Of a stretch of DNA of 64,000 nucleotides, positions 41,122 to 52,471 are shown in pieces. This DNA is from Bufo bufo (Eukaryota > Chordata > Amphibia > Anura > Bufonidae), in the NCBI RefSeq assembly GCF_905171765.1, contig NC_053392.1:373091963-373155962 (forward strand), written 5' to 3'. How positions within the stretch are numbered: the first letter of the stretch is position 1; every line of letters starts with the position of its first letter. Made by a program: the position numbers and the translations under genes. Below the pieces are notes generated by a model, which saw nothing but the letters and a program-made list of their open reading frames with translations, did not search any database and had not been told where the DNA came from.

Positions 41122-44100
41122 AGGGTATATGGGACAAAGGACAAGAAATTAATTTTTAGAAATAGAAATAGAGCTGCTTTTACCCGACATGCTTCCTGGC
41201 AATTCCTTAGCGCAATGCCGAATATGTATTTTATTTCAATAAAATAAACTCCTATGTTTAAGGCATTCGTTAACATTTAGTGGGTAATTTAGAAAATAAA
41301 GATAGATTTTTTTTTACACTTCCTTTTTGTATCATTTTGCAGTTCCCATCATATGAATTTTGATTTCCCATAAATCCTCACAGTGGAAAAAATAGCACCC
41401 TGTAGATGTTTGTGTTGGATAAATGTTCTACTATAGAGAATGAAGATAGAGAAACCGAGGCACTACGTTTATGAACTTGGATAAACCCTTTCAACTACTG
41501 TGGTTTTCTGTTTTTAGAAGAATAAGCCTTCCTCTGGCAAACGGAGCAACACCTATAGAGTTTGTAAAAATGTCACTCATCCACTATCACTACCTGTACT
41601 TGAAGTGAAAATTATGGCACATGAAGGAAACAAATTTTAAAAGGTAAGATAGAAAAAATAATAATAAACAGACGACGGGCCGCTGCTGTCTTTTCTTGTA
41701 TAATAATCAGAATATCAAGGAATGTAGAAGGAGACAATTGTGTATTCTGTAGTTGTCTCCTCCAAGCCAATTAAAAAAGGCTGTTGCCAACCAATCATTG
41801 ATACACATCCTTGCAATGGTTTGCTGTTCTCACTCTGCCTGTGACATGCTGTGTGCTGCTGCATTATGCACAGTCTCAATCCTCTCCTGTGCCTCAGCAG
41901 CAACCTGCATATAATTGGGAGTGACCTACATAAATTAATATTATGCTATATTTGACCTAGTTGCACCACTTTATGGTTTGCCTGTGCAAGACATTATCTG
42001 GCATTGAGTTATAAGAGCTACTGTATTTTTAGTAGCCAGTGATACAATCCAAAAGCAATCAGAAATCATTATATTAGAAAATGTATGACAGCCTTTTCTG
42101 TCTTATGAAACACCAAATTAATTGGAACCTGTCATTAGCTTTAACCCTCCACCACCCATAGTACCACCACTGCTCTGTTGTATAGCTGAATAGCTTTCTA
42201 AAAATTTCCCTATAAGTATTAATAGTAGCTATATTAGGTAAAAGTACAAGCTATTTTAACATTTTATTCTGGCCTTTCTTCTTAAAGGTTATCTACCTCT
42301 ACAAATGCATTTTACATGTGTTTGTATGACTGTTATTAATATAGAATATTAAAGTACATTAAAGGGGTTGGCATTTTTCTGGCGACATGTAACCAATGTT
42401 TATATAAAATCACTATTTGTTACTTAGTAGTATAGCCTTTGTTGATATTCTTTGCCGTTTTCTTTATTTCATAAGCCTTGTCACCTTGTTAGGCAAATCT
42501 CCTGTGCTGTCCACATAGAGGTCTTGTACCTAAGATGACCACTGATGGAGGGTCATATGACCAGACACATCACTCAGTTTCCTCTTTTCTAACTCACTGC
42601 ACATGTATTAAACTCCCAACAGTGCAAGTGCAGAAGGCAGGTGTAGTGTATTGGAATGGAGGAGACATCACATGGAGGTGATGTGTCTGGTAACATGGTG
42701 ACTCCATCAGCAGTCATTTTATGGACAAGACCATTGTGGATAGCACAAACAAACAAGGCAAACAAGAGGGCATACCTTATGTAATATTGTAAGTGCCATA
42801 TAATCATCTTACAAAGAAATTGGTCAACAATAACCAGTAACTGCCCTTTTAAGTGAATCGTAGCTTATTTATTTTTTTCAAAATAATGTCTAAATAAATA
42901 GATTTTCACATTCATTGGTTCAGGTCTTGGCTCAATTTATTCCCAATCTTAAAGAACCAGATATGTTTTATGTGATTAGAGAAAAACTGTATCCCCTCTT
43001 AAGCGTTTGAAAGCACACAGATAAGTCCATGTAACCTAGCCAGTAATTGACCAAATTACCTATATAGACATAGCTTCGAACACCCACCAGATTAGCTTGT
43101 CTAGCCATGCTGAAAAATAGAAATTGCTTTATCATCTGTATAGTTATTATCTTCATATAGGTAGCCAAAGAATCATCAATATATCAATGCTGCTTTCTTT
43201 GTATATACCTACTTAAAATGTCTCAAAACATAACAAAAAGCTTTCAATCAAAAATAACTGCTCCTCCCATGAAGTGACAAGTTAATTGCCTAATAATACA
43301 TAAATGACATATTCAAGATTACAAGTACCCAAAAGCCGATGATTTACAGTTAAGTATTCCTTTAATTGTGTAGATATTTGCCCTAATATAGTGTCAAGCA
43401 GATGCTTACTCTTTTCTTGTACTCACAAGTCTTAGATTTTGTGTTAAGGCTTATACTTTATATGTGTTCTCTTTTTTGTTTTGTTTTGGACAAGATACTT
43501 ATATGAAGAAAAGATCTAAGCATGAGATAAACCCACAGTATTCGCAAGTTGCATGGGTTATCTGCTATGGATGATCCTGTTAGCTAGAAGGGTCCGGGAA
43601 TAATAATTTGAACACTGGTTTTCCCATTGTGTAACTGCACAAATTGCACATATGGTATGTCCATCCATGTGAAGTGCACAGTTTTCCTACAGTGCCACAA
43701 CAGGGGAAAAACATGCACCATGATGGAACCCCCATTGAATCTATTATAAGAAAATTTAGACTAGCACAACAAAAGTCACAGGTGCACATCCATAAAGCTA
43801 ACATGCAGACAGCAAACAAAATACGTATGGCAGCACCCTGTTATACATGCAAACATGATCCTATTATAAGTCAGTTGGGTCGATCAAGGAGAGGGGGTTG
43901 TTACTTCCTGTCATGTGATGGATTCGACACTGTGCCTGTTTCTACATCACAACTACAGAATTTGACTAACAAATAATGCATATGACTTACGTAGATTTCA
44001 AAATGCATACAGACCACATACCAGACCTCCTTAATGAATATATATATATATATATATTTATATCAACAATTTACCTGGGAATAATATAGCTAGCATTTGC

Positions 44101-44496
44101 AAGGATGTTGTGTGATCAATTATGGGAGTCACTGAGGACATACTGTACTGTCGGTTGAAACTTACTAATCTTGAAGACAAGGGAACTCTATGGCTGATGT
44201 AATACGCCTTCCACAATTGACACTTAATGTTATGGGGGCAATGTCAGGGGCATTGCTCCATTTTATGGAAGCATCGGAATCAGCACTGATACCCTCCTGT
44301 GGCATACTTCTTCTATTGACCTTCTTGTCAGTCGAGATCTGTGCTGAGGCCTTTCTTGGACATCAGAGTTAGGCAACCAGGACATGCCATTCCAGACTGC
44401 CTAAATTGCTTTCCTGCCTGCTTATCTCTGTGACCAAATTACTCCAGCCAGAGCACTGACAAGTAAACAGTGTGAGCCATAGTGGAAACAAGCAAC
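41122..44496. other. No gene recognised; one possible TTAA MITE
   Basis: AT-rich, mostly unique-looking sequence. Frames of 60-110 codons (for example 43644-43976) lack domains. The only repeat I suspect is 42359-42852. A TA microsatellite lies at about 44037-44058. Confidence 0.55.
42359..42852. repeat. Possible TTAA-type MITE
   Basis: The left end TTAAAGGGGTTGGC and right end ...CTGCCCTTTTAA are imperfect inverted matches flanked by TTAA. The body has no frame. The inverted repeat is short and interrupted, so this call is tentative. Confidence 0.4.
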
Positions 44497-44501
44497 AGTT
44501 C

Positions 44502-44922
44502 TGTCACGGAACCATGAACCAGACGTACAACAAGAGATAAGTGAAAATAAGAAGGCTTTATTGAAAATAAAGCTGTAAAGCAAAAGTCCAAACGGATGGT
44601 GAAACCGAGCAGAGTCTTTGCGAAGCCAGAGGTCAGGAACCAGAAGGGTAGTCAGACGAAGCCAGGATCAGGAACCAGCAGGGTAGTCAGACGAAGCCAG
44701 GATCAGGAACCAGAAGCAGCAGCAGTCTTAGAAGCATGTGAACACAAGAGGACCAAGCAAGGAACTGAAGCCACAGACCTCCTATATATATGAGCTAGGC
44801 ATCCAGCTCCTCCCAGGGGAAGGAGGAGCCGCAGGGTGGAAGGCTACAAGAAACCCAGGACCCAAGATGGCCGCCAGCACATGTCAAACGAAGGAGAGCA
44901 GCAAGCAGGTAAGACCATGACA
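44502..44922 (-). repeat. Chromovirus LTR (3' LTR in element orientation)
   Basis: 421 bp, TGTCACGGAACC...CCATGACA on the plus strand. It is matched by 49279-49699 apart from one noticed base. Confidence 0.97.
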
Positions 44923-44936
44923 GTACCTCCCCCTCA
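44923..44936 (-). other. Polypurine tract
   Basis: On the minus strand GAGGGGGAGGTAC directly precedes the 3' LTR, overlapping the stop of gag-pol. It has the same GGTAC end as the tract of the other chromovirus. Confidence 0.75.
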
Positions 44937-47900
44937 AGGGCCCCTCCTCCGCGGAGCACAAAACGGTTTCTGAGGGAAGCGTGCGTGGAAGGCTCGGAGC
45001 AAGGCAGGAGCATGGACATCTGCGGAGGGAACCCAGGAACGCTCCTCTGGACCATAACCACGCCAATGGACCAAAAACTGCAACCGACCGCGGACCAGGC
45101 GTGAGTCCAGGATATTGCTCACCTCATATTCCTCACGATTGCCCACTTGGACCGGACGAGGCCGAGGAACCGAGGAAGTGAAACGATTACACACCAGTGG
45201 CTTCAACAGGGAGACATGAAACACGTTGGAGATCCGCATGCCAGGAGGAAGCGCAAGGGCATAGGCTACCGGGTTTACCCTGCGAAGCACTCGGAAGGGA
45301 CCAACAAAGCGAGGCGCCAGCTTGGGAGTGGGCACTCGAAGGTTGAGGTTGCGGGTTGACAACCATACACGGTCTCCGACCTGGTAGGAAGGAGCAGGCG
45401 CTCGTCTGCGATCAGCCTGGAATCTCTGGCGCTGCGCAGAGACCTCAAGGGACTTCTGGATCTGTACCCAAGAAGCACGTAGGACGGAAAGGTGATCCTC
45501 CACAGCCGGAATATCCTGGGGAGAGAATACCTCCGGTAACACGGCAGGTTGGAACCCATAATTGGCCATGAAGGGAGACGTCCCAGAGGAAGAGTTCACC
45601 GCCGTGTTCCTGGCAAACTCAGCCCAAGGCAGGAGGTCAACCCAATTGTCTTGGTGATCGGAGACATAGCAACGAAGGAATTGCTCCAAGGCCTGATTGG
45701 ATCGTTCTGCGGCCCCATTGGACTGAGGGTGGTAGGCCGAGGAGAAGGAGAGATGAATCCCCAACTGGGAGCAAAAGGCGCGCCAGAACCTGGACACAAA
45801 CTGACTCCCCCGATCCGACACAATCTCCTTAGGCAAACCGTGCAACCGGAAGACCTCCCTGGCAAAAATCGTGGCCAACTCTTGTGCAGAGGGTAACTTC
45901 TTGAGAGGAACAAAGTGGCACATTTTGGAAAACCGATCCACAATCATGAGAATGACCGTATGGCCTCGGGATGCAGGGAGGTCCACAATGAAATCCATCC
46001 CCAGGTGTGACCATGGGCGCTCCCCGGTGGCTATGGGTTGCAGAAGGCCCAACGGAAGGTGCCGAGGGGACTTACTCTGGGCACAAACGGAGCATGCCGC
46101 TACATATGCGGCGATGTCGGAACGTAGGGAAGGCCACCAGAACAGACGTGAAACAGCCCAGGACAGCTGATTCTTTCCAGGATGCCCCGCGGTCTTGGAG
46201 TAATGGTAGGTTCGCAACAACCGAGTGCGCAACTCCTCAGGCACAAAACATCTGCCGTTGGGTCTCCCAGAGGGAGCACCAGATTGAGCCGCCAAAATCT
46301 GCTCACCCAGGGGAGAGGTCAGGCTGGTGCGAATGGCGGCCAGGATCTGATTCGGAGGTATGACCGAAGTCGGAATCGACTCCTCCCTGGACAGCTCGGA
46401 GTACTGCCGTGATAAGGCATCCGCCCTGATGTTCTTGGAACCGGGTAGGTAGGAGACCACGTAATTAAAACGAGACAAGAACAGAGCCCATCTGGCCTGA
46501 CGTGGTGTCAATCTCTTGGCCTCAGAAAGGTAGGTCAGATTCTTGTGGTCCGTCAGGATGAGAACCGGAACCACCGAACCCTCGAGCAAGTGCCTCCATT
46601 CTTTAAGGGCCTGCACGATGGCCAATAACTCCCTGTCACCAATCTGATAGTTGCACTCCGCGGAAGACAGTTTCCGGGAGTAAAACCCACAAGGAAGCAG
46701 AGGACCCTCTGGTGTTCTACGCTGAGACAGAAGGGCGCCTACTCCCGTCTCAGACGCGTCCACCTCGAGGACAAAGGGCAACCCAGGGTTGGGATGCGAC
46801 AGAATCGGAGCCGACACAAAGGCGGACTTTAGGGCCTCAAAAGCTCGGATGGCCTCGAGCGGCCAGACCTGGGAATTACTGCCCTTCCTGGTCAGATCCG
46901 TGAGAGGCTTGGCCAGCATGGAAAAGTCCCTGATGAACTTCCGATAATAATTGGCGAAGCCCAAAAAGCGCTGCAGGGAACGAAGACCACTGGGCTGGGG
47001 CCACTGTAAGACAGCCGAAACCTTCTCAGGATCCATGGAGAACCCCTCAGCGGAAATGATGTAACCTAAGAAGGTTACCTGGGATCGGTGAAATTCGCAT
47101 TTCTCAAGCTTACCGAACAGCTTGTTCTCTCGTAACCGTTGCAACACTCGTCTGACATCCAGAATGTGGGCCTCCATGGATTCAGAATATACCAAGATGT
47201 CATCCAAATAGACTACCACACACTGCTGCAACAGGTCACGGAAAACATCGTTGATGAATTCCTGAAAGACTGCGGGCGCATTGCACAACCCAAAGGGCAT
47301 AACCAAGGATTCGTAATGACCGGTCCTGGTGTTAAACGCGGTCTTCCACTCATCGCCCGCCTTGATCCTTACCAGGTTATATGCCGCCCTCAGGTCGAGT
47401 TTGGTAAAGACCGTGGCCCCTTTAAGGCGATCGAACAGCTCGGAAATCAAGGGTATCGGGTAAGCGTTCTTGATCGTGATGCGATTGAGACCCCTGTAAT
47501 CGATGCAAGGCCTCAACTCACCGCCCTTCTTTTTCACAAAGAAAAATCCAGCCCCTGCCGGGGACGAAGATTTGCGAATGTGTCCGCGTGAAAGCGCCTC
47601 CCTCACGTACTCCTCCATGGCCTCATTCTCCGCTACCGACAGTGGATAGACTTTGCCACGAGGAGGAACGGCACCAGATTGTAACTCTATGGCACAATCG
47701 TATGGGCGGTGCGGAGGTAGGGCAACCGCGCGCACCTTATCGAATACATCCCGGTACTCCTCGTATTCAGGAGGCAACAGAGAGTCCGAGGAAGTACACA
47801 GCAACTTTACAGACCCATGGATGCAACTAGCCCCACACTGCGGTGACCACGAGAGGATCTCGACCGATCTCCAATCGAAAGTCGGATTATGCTTCTGGAG

Positions 47901-49265
47901 CCAGGGGTACCCCAAGACCACCGAGTAGTGTGGAGACGAAATAACCTGGAGGCAGACCGACTCTCTGTGAACGGCACCAATGGCTATCCCCACTGGAAGG
48001 GTCTCATGAGTCACGTGTGGCGGCAGAAGGGGTCTGCCGTCTATCGCCTCAAGAGCCAGTGGGGAACCTCGAGCCTGCAGAGGAATGGAATTGGCGGCAG
48101 CGAACACACTATCAATGAACAAACCACCAGCACCAGAGTCCACCAACGCCTGGGTCGTCACCGAGCCCCCGACCCAGGAGAGGACAACAGTGATCAGTGG
48201 TTTGTCAACACGGGAAACCGGGGACGAGGAGACTCCACCCAAGATCTGCCCCCGACAGGATCTCAGGGTACGAGCGTTTCCCGGACGGTTCGGACATGCC
48301 AACCGAAAATGCCCACCGAGACCACAGTACATGCATCGGCCCTCGCGTCTCCGGAGTGCCCTCTCCCCCTCGGACAGGCGAGCAAACCCCAGCTGCATGG
48401 GTTCACCCCCAGACAAGTCATCCCCAGGAGGCGTGGGAGGAGAGGGAGGCACGGGTGGGACAGCAAACGTAGGCACCAATCTGTTAGAAGACCTCCGCAG
48501 GTTCTCCTTAAAGGAAGGTCTCTCCCTGAGTCTGGTGTCAATCAAAATCAGGAAAGAAATAAGAGACTCGAGCTCAACTGGTAGGTCCTTAGCTGCAACC
48601 TCATCCTTCAAGGCATCCGAGAGACCATGAGAGAAAGCAGCGACCAGAGCCTCATTATTCCAGCCCACCTCTGCTGCCAGGGTACGAAACTCAATGGCGT
48701 ATTCAGCTACGGATCGTGAACCCTGTCTGATGGACATAAGGAGCTTCGCAGCAGAGGCAGCACGAGCCGGCACATCGAATACCTTCCGAAGAGAAGCAAC
48801 AAAACCGGAAAACTCGGCAACCACCGGATTGTTGTTCTCCCATAAAGGGCTGGCCCAGGCCAAGGCCTTGTCCGAGAGCAGCGAGATCAAGAAGCCCACC
48901 TTTGATCTCTCAGTAGGAAAGGCATGTGGCAGCAACTCGAAATAAATGCCCACCTGGTTAAGGAAACCTCGGCACTGAGTTGGCTCTCCCCCAAAGCGCT
49001 GTGGAAGAGGGGCAGAACCGGTCATACCCCGAAACACCGCAGGCGCAACAACAGGTGTCGGGGTAGACTCTGGCGCAACAACCGGAGCGGCAGTAGGAGC
49101 GAGCCCAGGAGCGACAACCGACCCATCGGCAACGGGAGCGAAATGAGCCGTGCGTTCAAGCAGGGTTTGCAACGCCACAGCGAACCGACCCAACAGGTGA
49201 TCCTGCTGATCAAGTCTGGCAACCAGCGTGGGTAGCGAGGATGGCCCTGTACCGTCAGAATTCAT
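44934..49265 (-). CDS. gag-pol: Chromovirus Gag-Pol polyprotein, 1443 aa, intact
   Basis: A single frame encodes everything needed for retrotransposition. Gag capsid-like region about 85-250; CCHC knuckle 311-324 (CMYCGLGGHFRLAC); protease DSGA at 376-379; RT with YLDD at 685-688; RNase H with Asp834, Glu878, Asp905 and Asp948. The integrase finger is H1020, H1027, C1057 and C1060, and its catalytic core D1090, D1150 and E1186 (D-35-E spacing). A GPY/F module lies at about 1320-1340 and a chromodomain at about 1379-1430. No catalytic residue is missing. The ATG is 13 bp inside the 5' LTR, so the leader is very short and overlaps the primer-binding site. Gag and Pol are fused in one frame, as in Tf1-type elements. 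Confidence 0.96.
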   Translation of the reverse strand: MNSDGTGPSSLPTLVARLDQQDHLLGRFAVALQTLLERTAHFAPVADGSVVAPGLAPTAAPVVAPESTPTPVVAPAVFRGMTGSAPLPQRFGGEPTQCRGFLNQVGIYFELLPHAFPTERSKVGFLISLLSDKALAWASPLWENNNPVVAEFSGFVASLRKVFDVPARAASAAKLLMSIRQGSRSVAEYAIEFRTLAAEVGWNNEALVAAFSHGLSDALKDEVAAKDLPVELESLISFLILIDTRLRERPSFKENLRRSSNRLVPTFAVPPVPPSPPTPPGDDLSGGEPMQLGFARLSEGERALRRREGRCMYCGLGGHFRLACPNRPGNARTLRSCRGQILGGVSSSPVSRVDKPLITVVLSWVGGSVTTQALVDSGAGGLFIDSVFAAANSIPLQARGSPLALEAIDGRPLLPPHVTHETLPVGIAIGAVHRESVCLQVISSPHYSVVLGYPWLQKHNPTFDWRSVEILSWSPQCGASCIHGSVKLLCTSSDSLLPPEYEEYRDVFDKVRAVALPPHRPYDCAIELQSGAVPPRGKVYPLSVAENEAMEEYVREALSRGHIRKSSSPAGAGFFFVKKKGGELRPCIDYRGLNRITIKNAYPIPLISELFDRLKGATVFTKLDLRAAYNLVRIKAGDEWKTAFNTRTGHYESLVMPFGLCNAPAVFQEFINDVFRDLLQQCVVVYLDDILVYSESMEAHILDVRRVLQRLRENKLFGKLEKCEFHRSQVTFLGYIISAEGFSMDPEKVSAVLQWPQPSGLRSLQRFLGFANYYRKFIRDFSMLAKPLTDLTRKGSNSQVWPLEAIRAFEALKSAFVSAPILSHPNPGLPFVLEVDASETGVGALLSQRRTPEGPLLPCGFYSRKLSSAECNYQIGDRELLAIVQALKEWRHLLEGSVVPVLILTDHKNLTYLSEAKRLTPRQARWALFLSRFNYVVSYLPGSKNIRADALSRQYSELSREESIPTSVIPPNQILAAIRTSLTSPLGEQILAAQSGAPSGRPNGRCFVPEELRTRLLRTYHYSKTAGHPGKNQLSWAVSRLFWWPSLRSDIAAYVAACSVCAQSKSPRHLPLGLLQPIATGERPWSHLGMDFIVDLPASRGHTVILMIVDRFSKMCHFVPLKKLPSAQELATIFAREVFRLHGLPKEIVSDRGSQFVSRFWRAFCSQLGIHLSFSSAYHPQSNGAAERSNQALEQFLRCYVSDHQDNWVDLLPWAEFARNTAVNSSSGTSPFMANYGFQPAVLPEVFSPQDIPAVEDHLSVLRASWVQIQKSLEVSAQRQRFQADRRRAPAPSYQVGDRVWLSTRNLNLRVPTPKLAPRFVGPFRVLRRVNPVAYALALPPGMRISNVFHVSLLKPLVCNRFTSSVPRPRPVQVGNREEYEVSNILDSRLVRGRLQFLVHWRGYGPEERSWVPSADVHAPALLRAFHARFPQKPFCAPRRRGP

Positions 49266-49266
49266 G

Positions 49267-49276
49267 GCTTGGTCCT
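49267..49276 (-). other. Primer-binding site, self-priming type
   Basis: On the minus strand AGGACCAAGC, 2 nt inside the 5' LTR. Its exact complement, GCTTGGTCCT, lies within the LTR at 49535-49526 (minus strand), about 30-32 nt past the TATA box. No good tRNA-type TGG start is present. Confidence 0.72.
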
Positions 49277-49278
49277 AA

Positions 49279-49699
49279 TGTCACGGAACCATGAACCAGA
49301 CGTACAACAAGAGATAAGTGAAAATAAGAAGGCTTTATTGAAAATAAAGCTGTAAAGCAAAAGTCCAAACGGATGGTGAAACCGAGCAGAGTCTTTGTGA
49401 AGCCAGAGGTCAGGAACCAGAAGGGTAGTCAGACGAAGCCAGGATCAGGAACCAGCAGGGTAGTCAGACGAAGCCAGGATCAGGAACCAGAAGCAGCAGC
49501 AGTCTTAGAAGCATGTGAACACAAGAGGACCAAGCAAGGAACTGAAGCCACAGACCTCCTATATATATGAGCTAGGCATCCAGCTCCTCCCAGGGGAAGG
49601 AGGAGCCGCAGGGTGGAAGGCTACAAGAAACCCAGGACCCAAGATGGCCGCCAGCACATGTCAAACGAAGGAGAGCAGCAAGCAGGTAAGACCATGACA
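49279..49699 (-). repeat. Chromovirus LTR (5' LTR in element orientation)
   Basis: 421 bp. On the minus strand a TATATATA box at 49567-49560 precedes the predicted transcript start near 49535. Confidence 0.97.
49526..49567 (-). promoter_or_regulatory. LTR TATA box and predicted self-primer
   Basis: TATATATA (49567-49560) followed 30-32 nt later by GCTTGGTCCT (49535-49526), whose complement is the primer site at 49267-49276. The spacing places the match at the expected mRNA 5' end. Confidence 0.7.
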
Positions 49700-49704
49700 A
49701 GTTC

Positions 49705-50697
49705 ATGGTGTATCTCCTCCTCTTAGTCCATATGATGGTTGAGGTCCCTGATGTACTCTCCTGGAGAACCTGCACCACAGGTTGACAACTGCTGCTCTAC
49801 AGTTTTTTTTTTAGAACTAGAGACGTGTGACACAAAGTAGTGATCATGATGTTAGACTTTTCAAAAAAAAAATTATTAACAATATAGGCATATTGCCCCC
49901 AGCTTAAAATGCAGCTTACAGAGAATAAGATAAGTCATTTGGAAGACAAATACAATATAGACAATCTGTTTTAGTTCCCTTTAAACTGATTATAATGCCA
50001 TTATGAATATTGTGATATACAGTAAGTTACTAAGATAGCTATTGGATAACCTTAAAGGTTGTATCTTACAACATCTATTAAGTTTTCTAAATATGTTCAG
50101 TATAGGTGTTTTACAGTTCTACAGGGAAATATCCATTAAAAAACACTCAAACTCCAAAATGCTATCAGTGAGGGATGTCAGTGAGCCTGTCATTCAAGTC
50201 AGGAAGATCAGTAAAGTGGGATTTGAAGGAAACATCTGGTGTTTTACAGATCATGAGAAACAAAACAAACTGGAAATGGAATCTCCCTATGTGTCCCAGC
50301 TATAAATAGCTCCTTTCAAATAAATAGTGTCTGAAAAGAGGGGCACAGCAAGAAAGCACAGATGCTAGTGCCATACACATGGTCAGAGGAAGTGTCTATA
50401 AATTATTTTTAAAGCTTGTCAGCAGAGCAAGAGAAAGGTGAGAGACATAACATAGTAGAATGTCAGATTAGTCATGCTCTTCTCATGGTGGTGCCAGAAG
50501 ATGAAAATCAAATAAATTACTGTTCTGACGCAGTAAACTTTTCTTGTATGACTGTTGGTTGGCACATACAGGACCAGCGGAATCATTCCAATATAACTGA
50601 ACATCTTTTATGAAGTAGAACCAATTTATGTATTATGAAGCACTTCTTCACACACCTTAATAATTAACCTGTGAAGAGCTGCAGGATAATATCCAAA
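49705..50697. other. No gene or recognised element
   Basis: AT-rich sequence. Frames of 60-90 codons without recognisable domains. I see no terminal repeats. Confidence 0.55.
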
Positions 50698-50823
50698 TTA
50701 AAGGGGTTGTCCTGCCATTTATATTGATGACATATCATAAGGATAGCGTTGAAGAAACGGTAACTGCAGCATCTCCAGATATTCTTTATTGGACGTGCTT
50801 CAACGAATGTGTACATAAATTTC

Positions 50824-50855
50824 AACATTTCGGCTACATGGTAGCCTTTATCAAG
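50824..50855 (-). ncRNA. Hammerhead-like core, left arm
   Basis: The minus strand reads TGATAAAGGCTACC, loop, GTAGCCGAAATG: stem GGCTAC/GTAGCC between a CUGAUGA-like box (one key G replaced by A) and GAAA. The change from CUGAUGA makes cleavage doubtful. Confidence 0.45.
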
Positions 50856-51225
50856 CATAGTAAAAATTGATATTCACCCGTCTAATATAGTGTACATAAC
50901 TCCTCCCTTATTTACAGAGAACCAATCAATTCGGCGTCACCACTCCCACCAATACAAAACTAACCAATACACAATAGATCCTAATAATGTGCCATATTGA
51001 TCACAGTTGTGTGTAGTTAAAAACTCTATAATACCTTAGAAAGAAAGAGTTGAAATGGATCTTCACTTTAAAATCACTACAACCCCATGGACTTAACATT
51101 GAATTCAATGTGAATAATATGGATTAATCAATGTAGGAGGTGATTAAATTATGTTTTTATGTCCGATTCAGTATTTAGCATTTATTATTCTATTTGTATA
51201 GATGTTTTTATATGTTTTTTATTAA

Positions 51226-51835
51226 TGTCACTTTATTTCTCACAGGTGGTGGGCGGAGCCTAGTGGGGCGACCGAGTCACCTGGACTGAGGCCTGAGAAG
51301 ATCTGACAGACTTGCTACACGTGAGTCTATCTGACAGATTGTTCTGTTTCTCTTTGTTGTGGTTTTGGGCAGGATCCCACCTCCCCACAGGTTCTGCTCA
51401 TTAGCTATTTAGTGGTGCTATTTATACCCGCCTCTGACTACAGCCCTTGCGGTTTATATTTGCTTCTGGAGTTCTCAGATGGTGTTTGGTGGATCTCCTG
51501 CTCCCCGTCCGTCTTAAGCTAAGTCCTATTCCTTCCCTTTTGTTGTGTGTTTTGGCTAGGCCTCAGGAAGACGCTGGTTCCTGCACCAAGCGCTAGGTTG
51601 TCTTAACTCCAGCTCCGTAGCTGAGGGTTTGTTTCAGTTTCAGCTAGGCTTAGGCTCCAGCGCATGAGCACTTCCACCTCTAGGATTTTCTCATGTTGTC
51701 AGCAGTCAGGGAAAGACTCAGGGATTGTCAGATGGTTACCTTTCCCTGTTCCCTAGCTTTGGGGCCTAGCCTGGTGTTTTGTTGCTTTTGTTGTATTTGG
51801 TTTGCTTCCCTTCCCTCACCTCACCTACCGTGACA
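51226..51835 (+). mobile_element. Probable solo LTR in the loop of the palindromic element
   Basis: TGTCAC at 51226 and GTGACA at 51835 are inverted ends as in the chromovirus LTRs here. CTATTTATACCC at about 51418 is a plausible TATA box. The segment from 51250 is GC-richer than its surroundings and reads like an LTR (GGGAAAGACTCAGGG). No clear 5-bp target duplication was found, so the borders are provisional. Confidence 0.45.
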
Positions 51836-52439
51836 CTGGATTTGTATGGGTCCGTGATATGTTGATAAATGAGATATATGTAAGATAGTTGTGACTGTAT
51901 AGTGCAGGATACCGCTGTTTTAGAGAGGTCCCTAGCACACAGTACGCTATGATAGTGGGACTCCTCATGCGAATTCAGATCACTACATTGTTTTGTGTTT
52001 AGGGTGGAGTGATTTTCCATGGTAATTTAGACGCTCCTATGTAATATATTTTTTTACTTGTTTGGGCGGAGATTGAATAGCAGTCATGTGATTGTCATGT
52101 GACCATCATGTGATCTAACAGGATGACGCGGTGATTCGCGCCACTTGGATTTGGGCAGAGCTGGATGACATCGCGGTCATGCGCATTGAAGTTTTTAGGA
52201 CGCAAACATGGATCGCAGGTGTTTGGTATATATGCTTCTCTGGCTGACGCTCCCCCTAAGGTATTATAGAGTTTTTAACTACACACAACTGTGATCAATA
52301 TGGCACATTATTAGGACCTATTGTGTATTGGTTGGTTTTGTATTGGTGGGTGGGGTGACGCCGATTGATTGGTTCTCTGGAAATAAGGGAGGAGTTATGT
52401 ACACTATATTAGACAGAGGAATATCAATTTTTAATATGC

Positions 52440-52471
52440 TTGATAAAGGCTACCATGTAGCCGAAACGTTG
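52440..52471 (+). ncRNA. Hammerhead-like core, right arm
   Basis: TTGATAAAGGCTACC, loop ATG, TAGCCGAAACGTTG: inverted partner of the left-arm copy. It keeps CGAAAC and a 5-6 bp stem II, but has TGATAAA instead of TGATGA. Confidence 0.45.

Larger units (their letters stand above)
44502..49699 (-). mobile_element. Intact-looking chromovirus (Ty3/gypsy, Tf1/sushi-like), minus strand
   Basis: A 5198-bp element with 421-bp LTRs that differ at a single noticed position (C or T in CTTTGYGAAG) and an exact 5-bp duplication AGTTC (44497-44501, 49700-49704). One uninterrupted gag-pol frame fills the interior. The primer-binding site, polypurine tract and TATA box are all identifiable. Near-identical LTRs mean a very recent insertion; the element may be active. 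Confidence 0.97.

Noticed and set aside
45871..48584. Plus-strand frames of 90-231 codons opposite the chromovirus
   Set aside because: Antisense shadows of the conserved minus-strand gag-pol; no motif of their own.
51241..51835. Splice-like CACAG-GTGG and a GC-rich segment as a host exon
   Set aside because: No frame of useful length. Ends and TATA-like box fit a solo LTR better.
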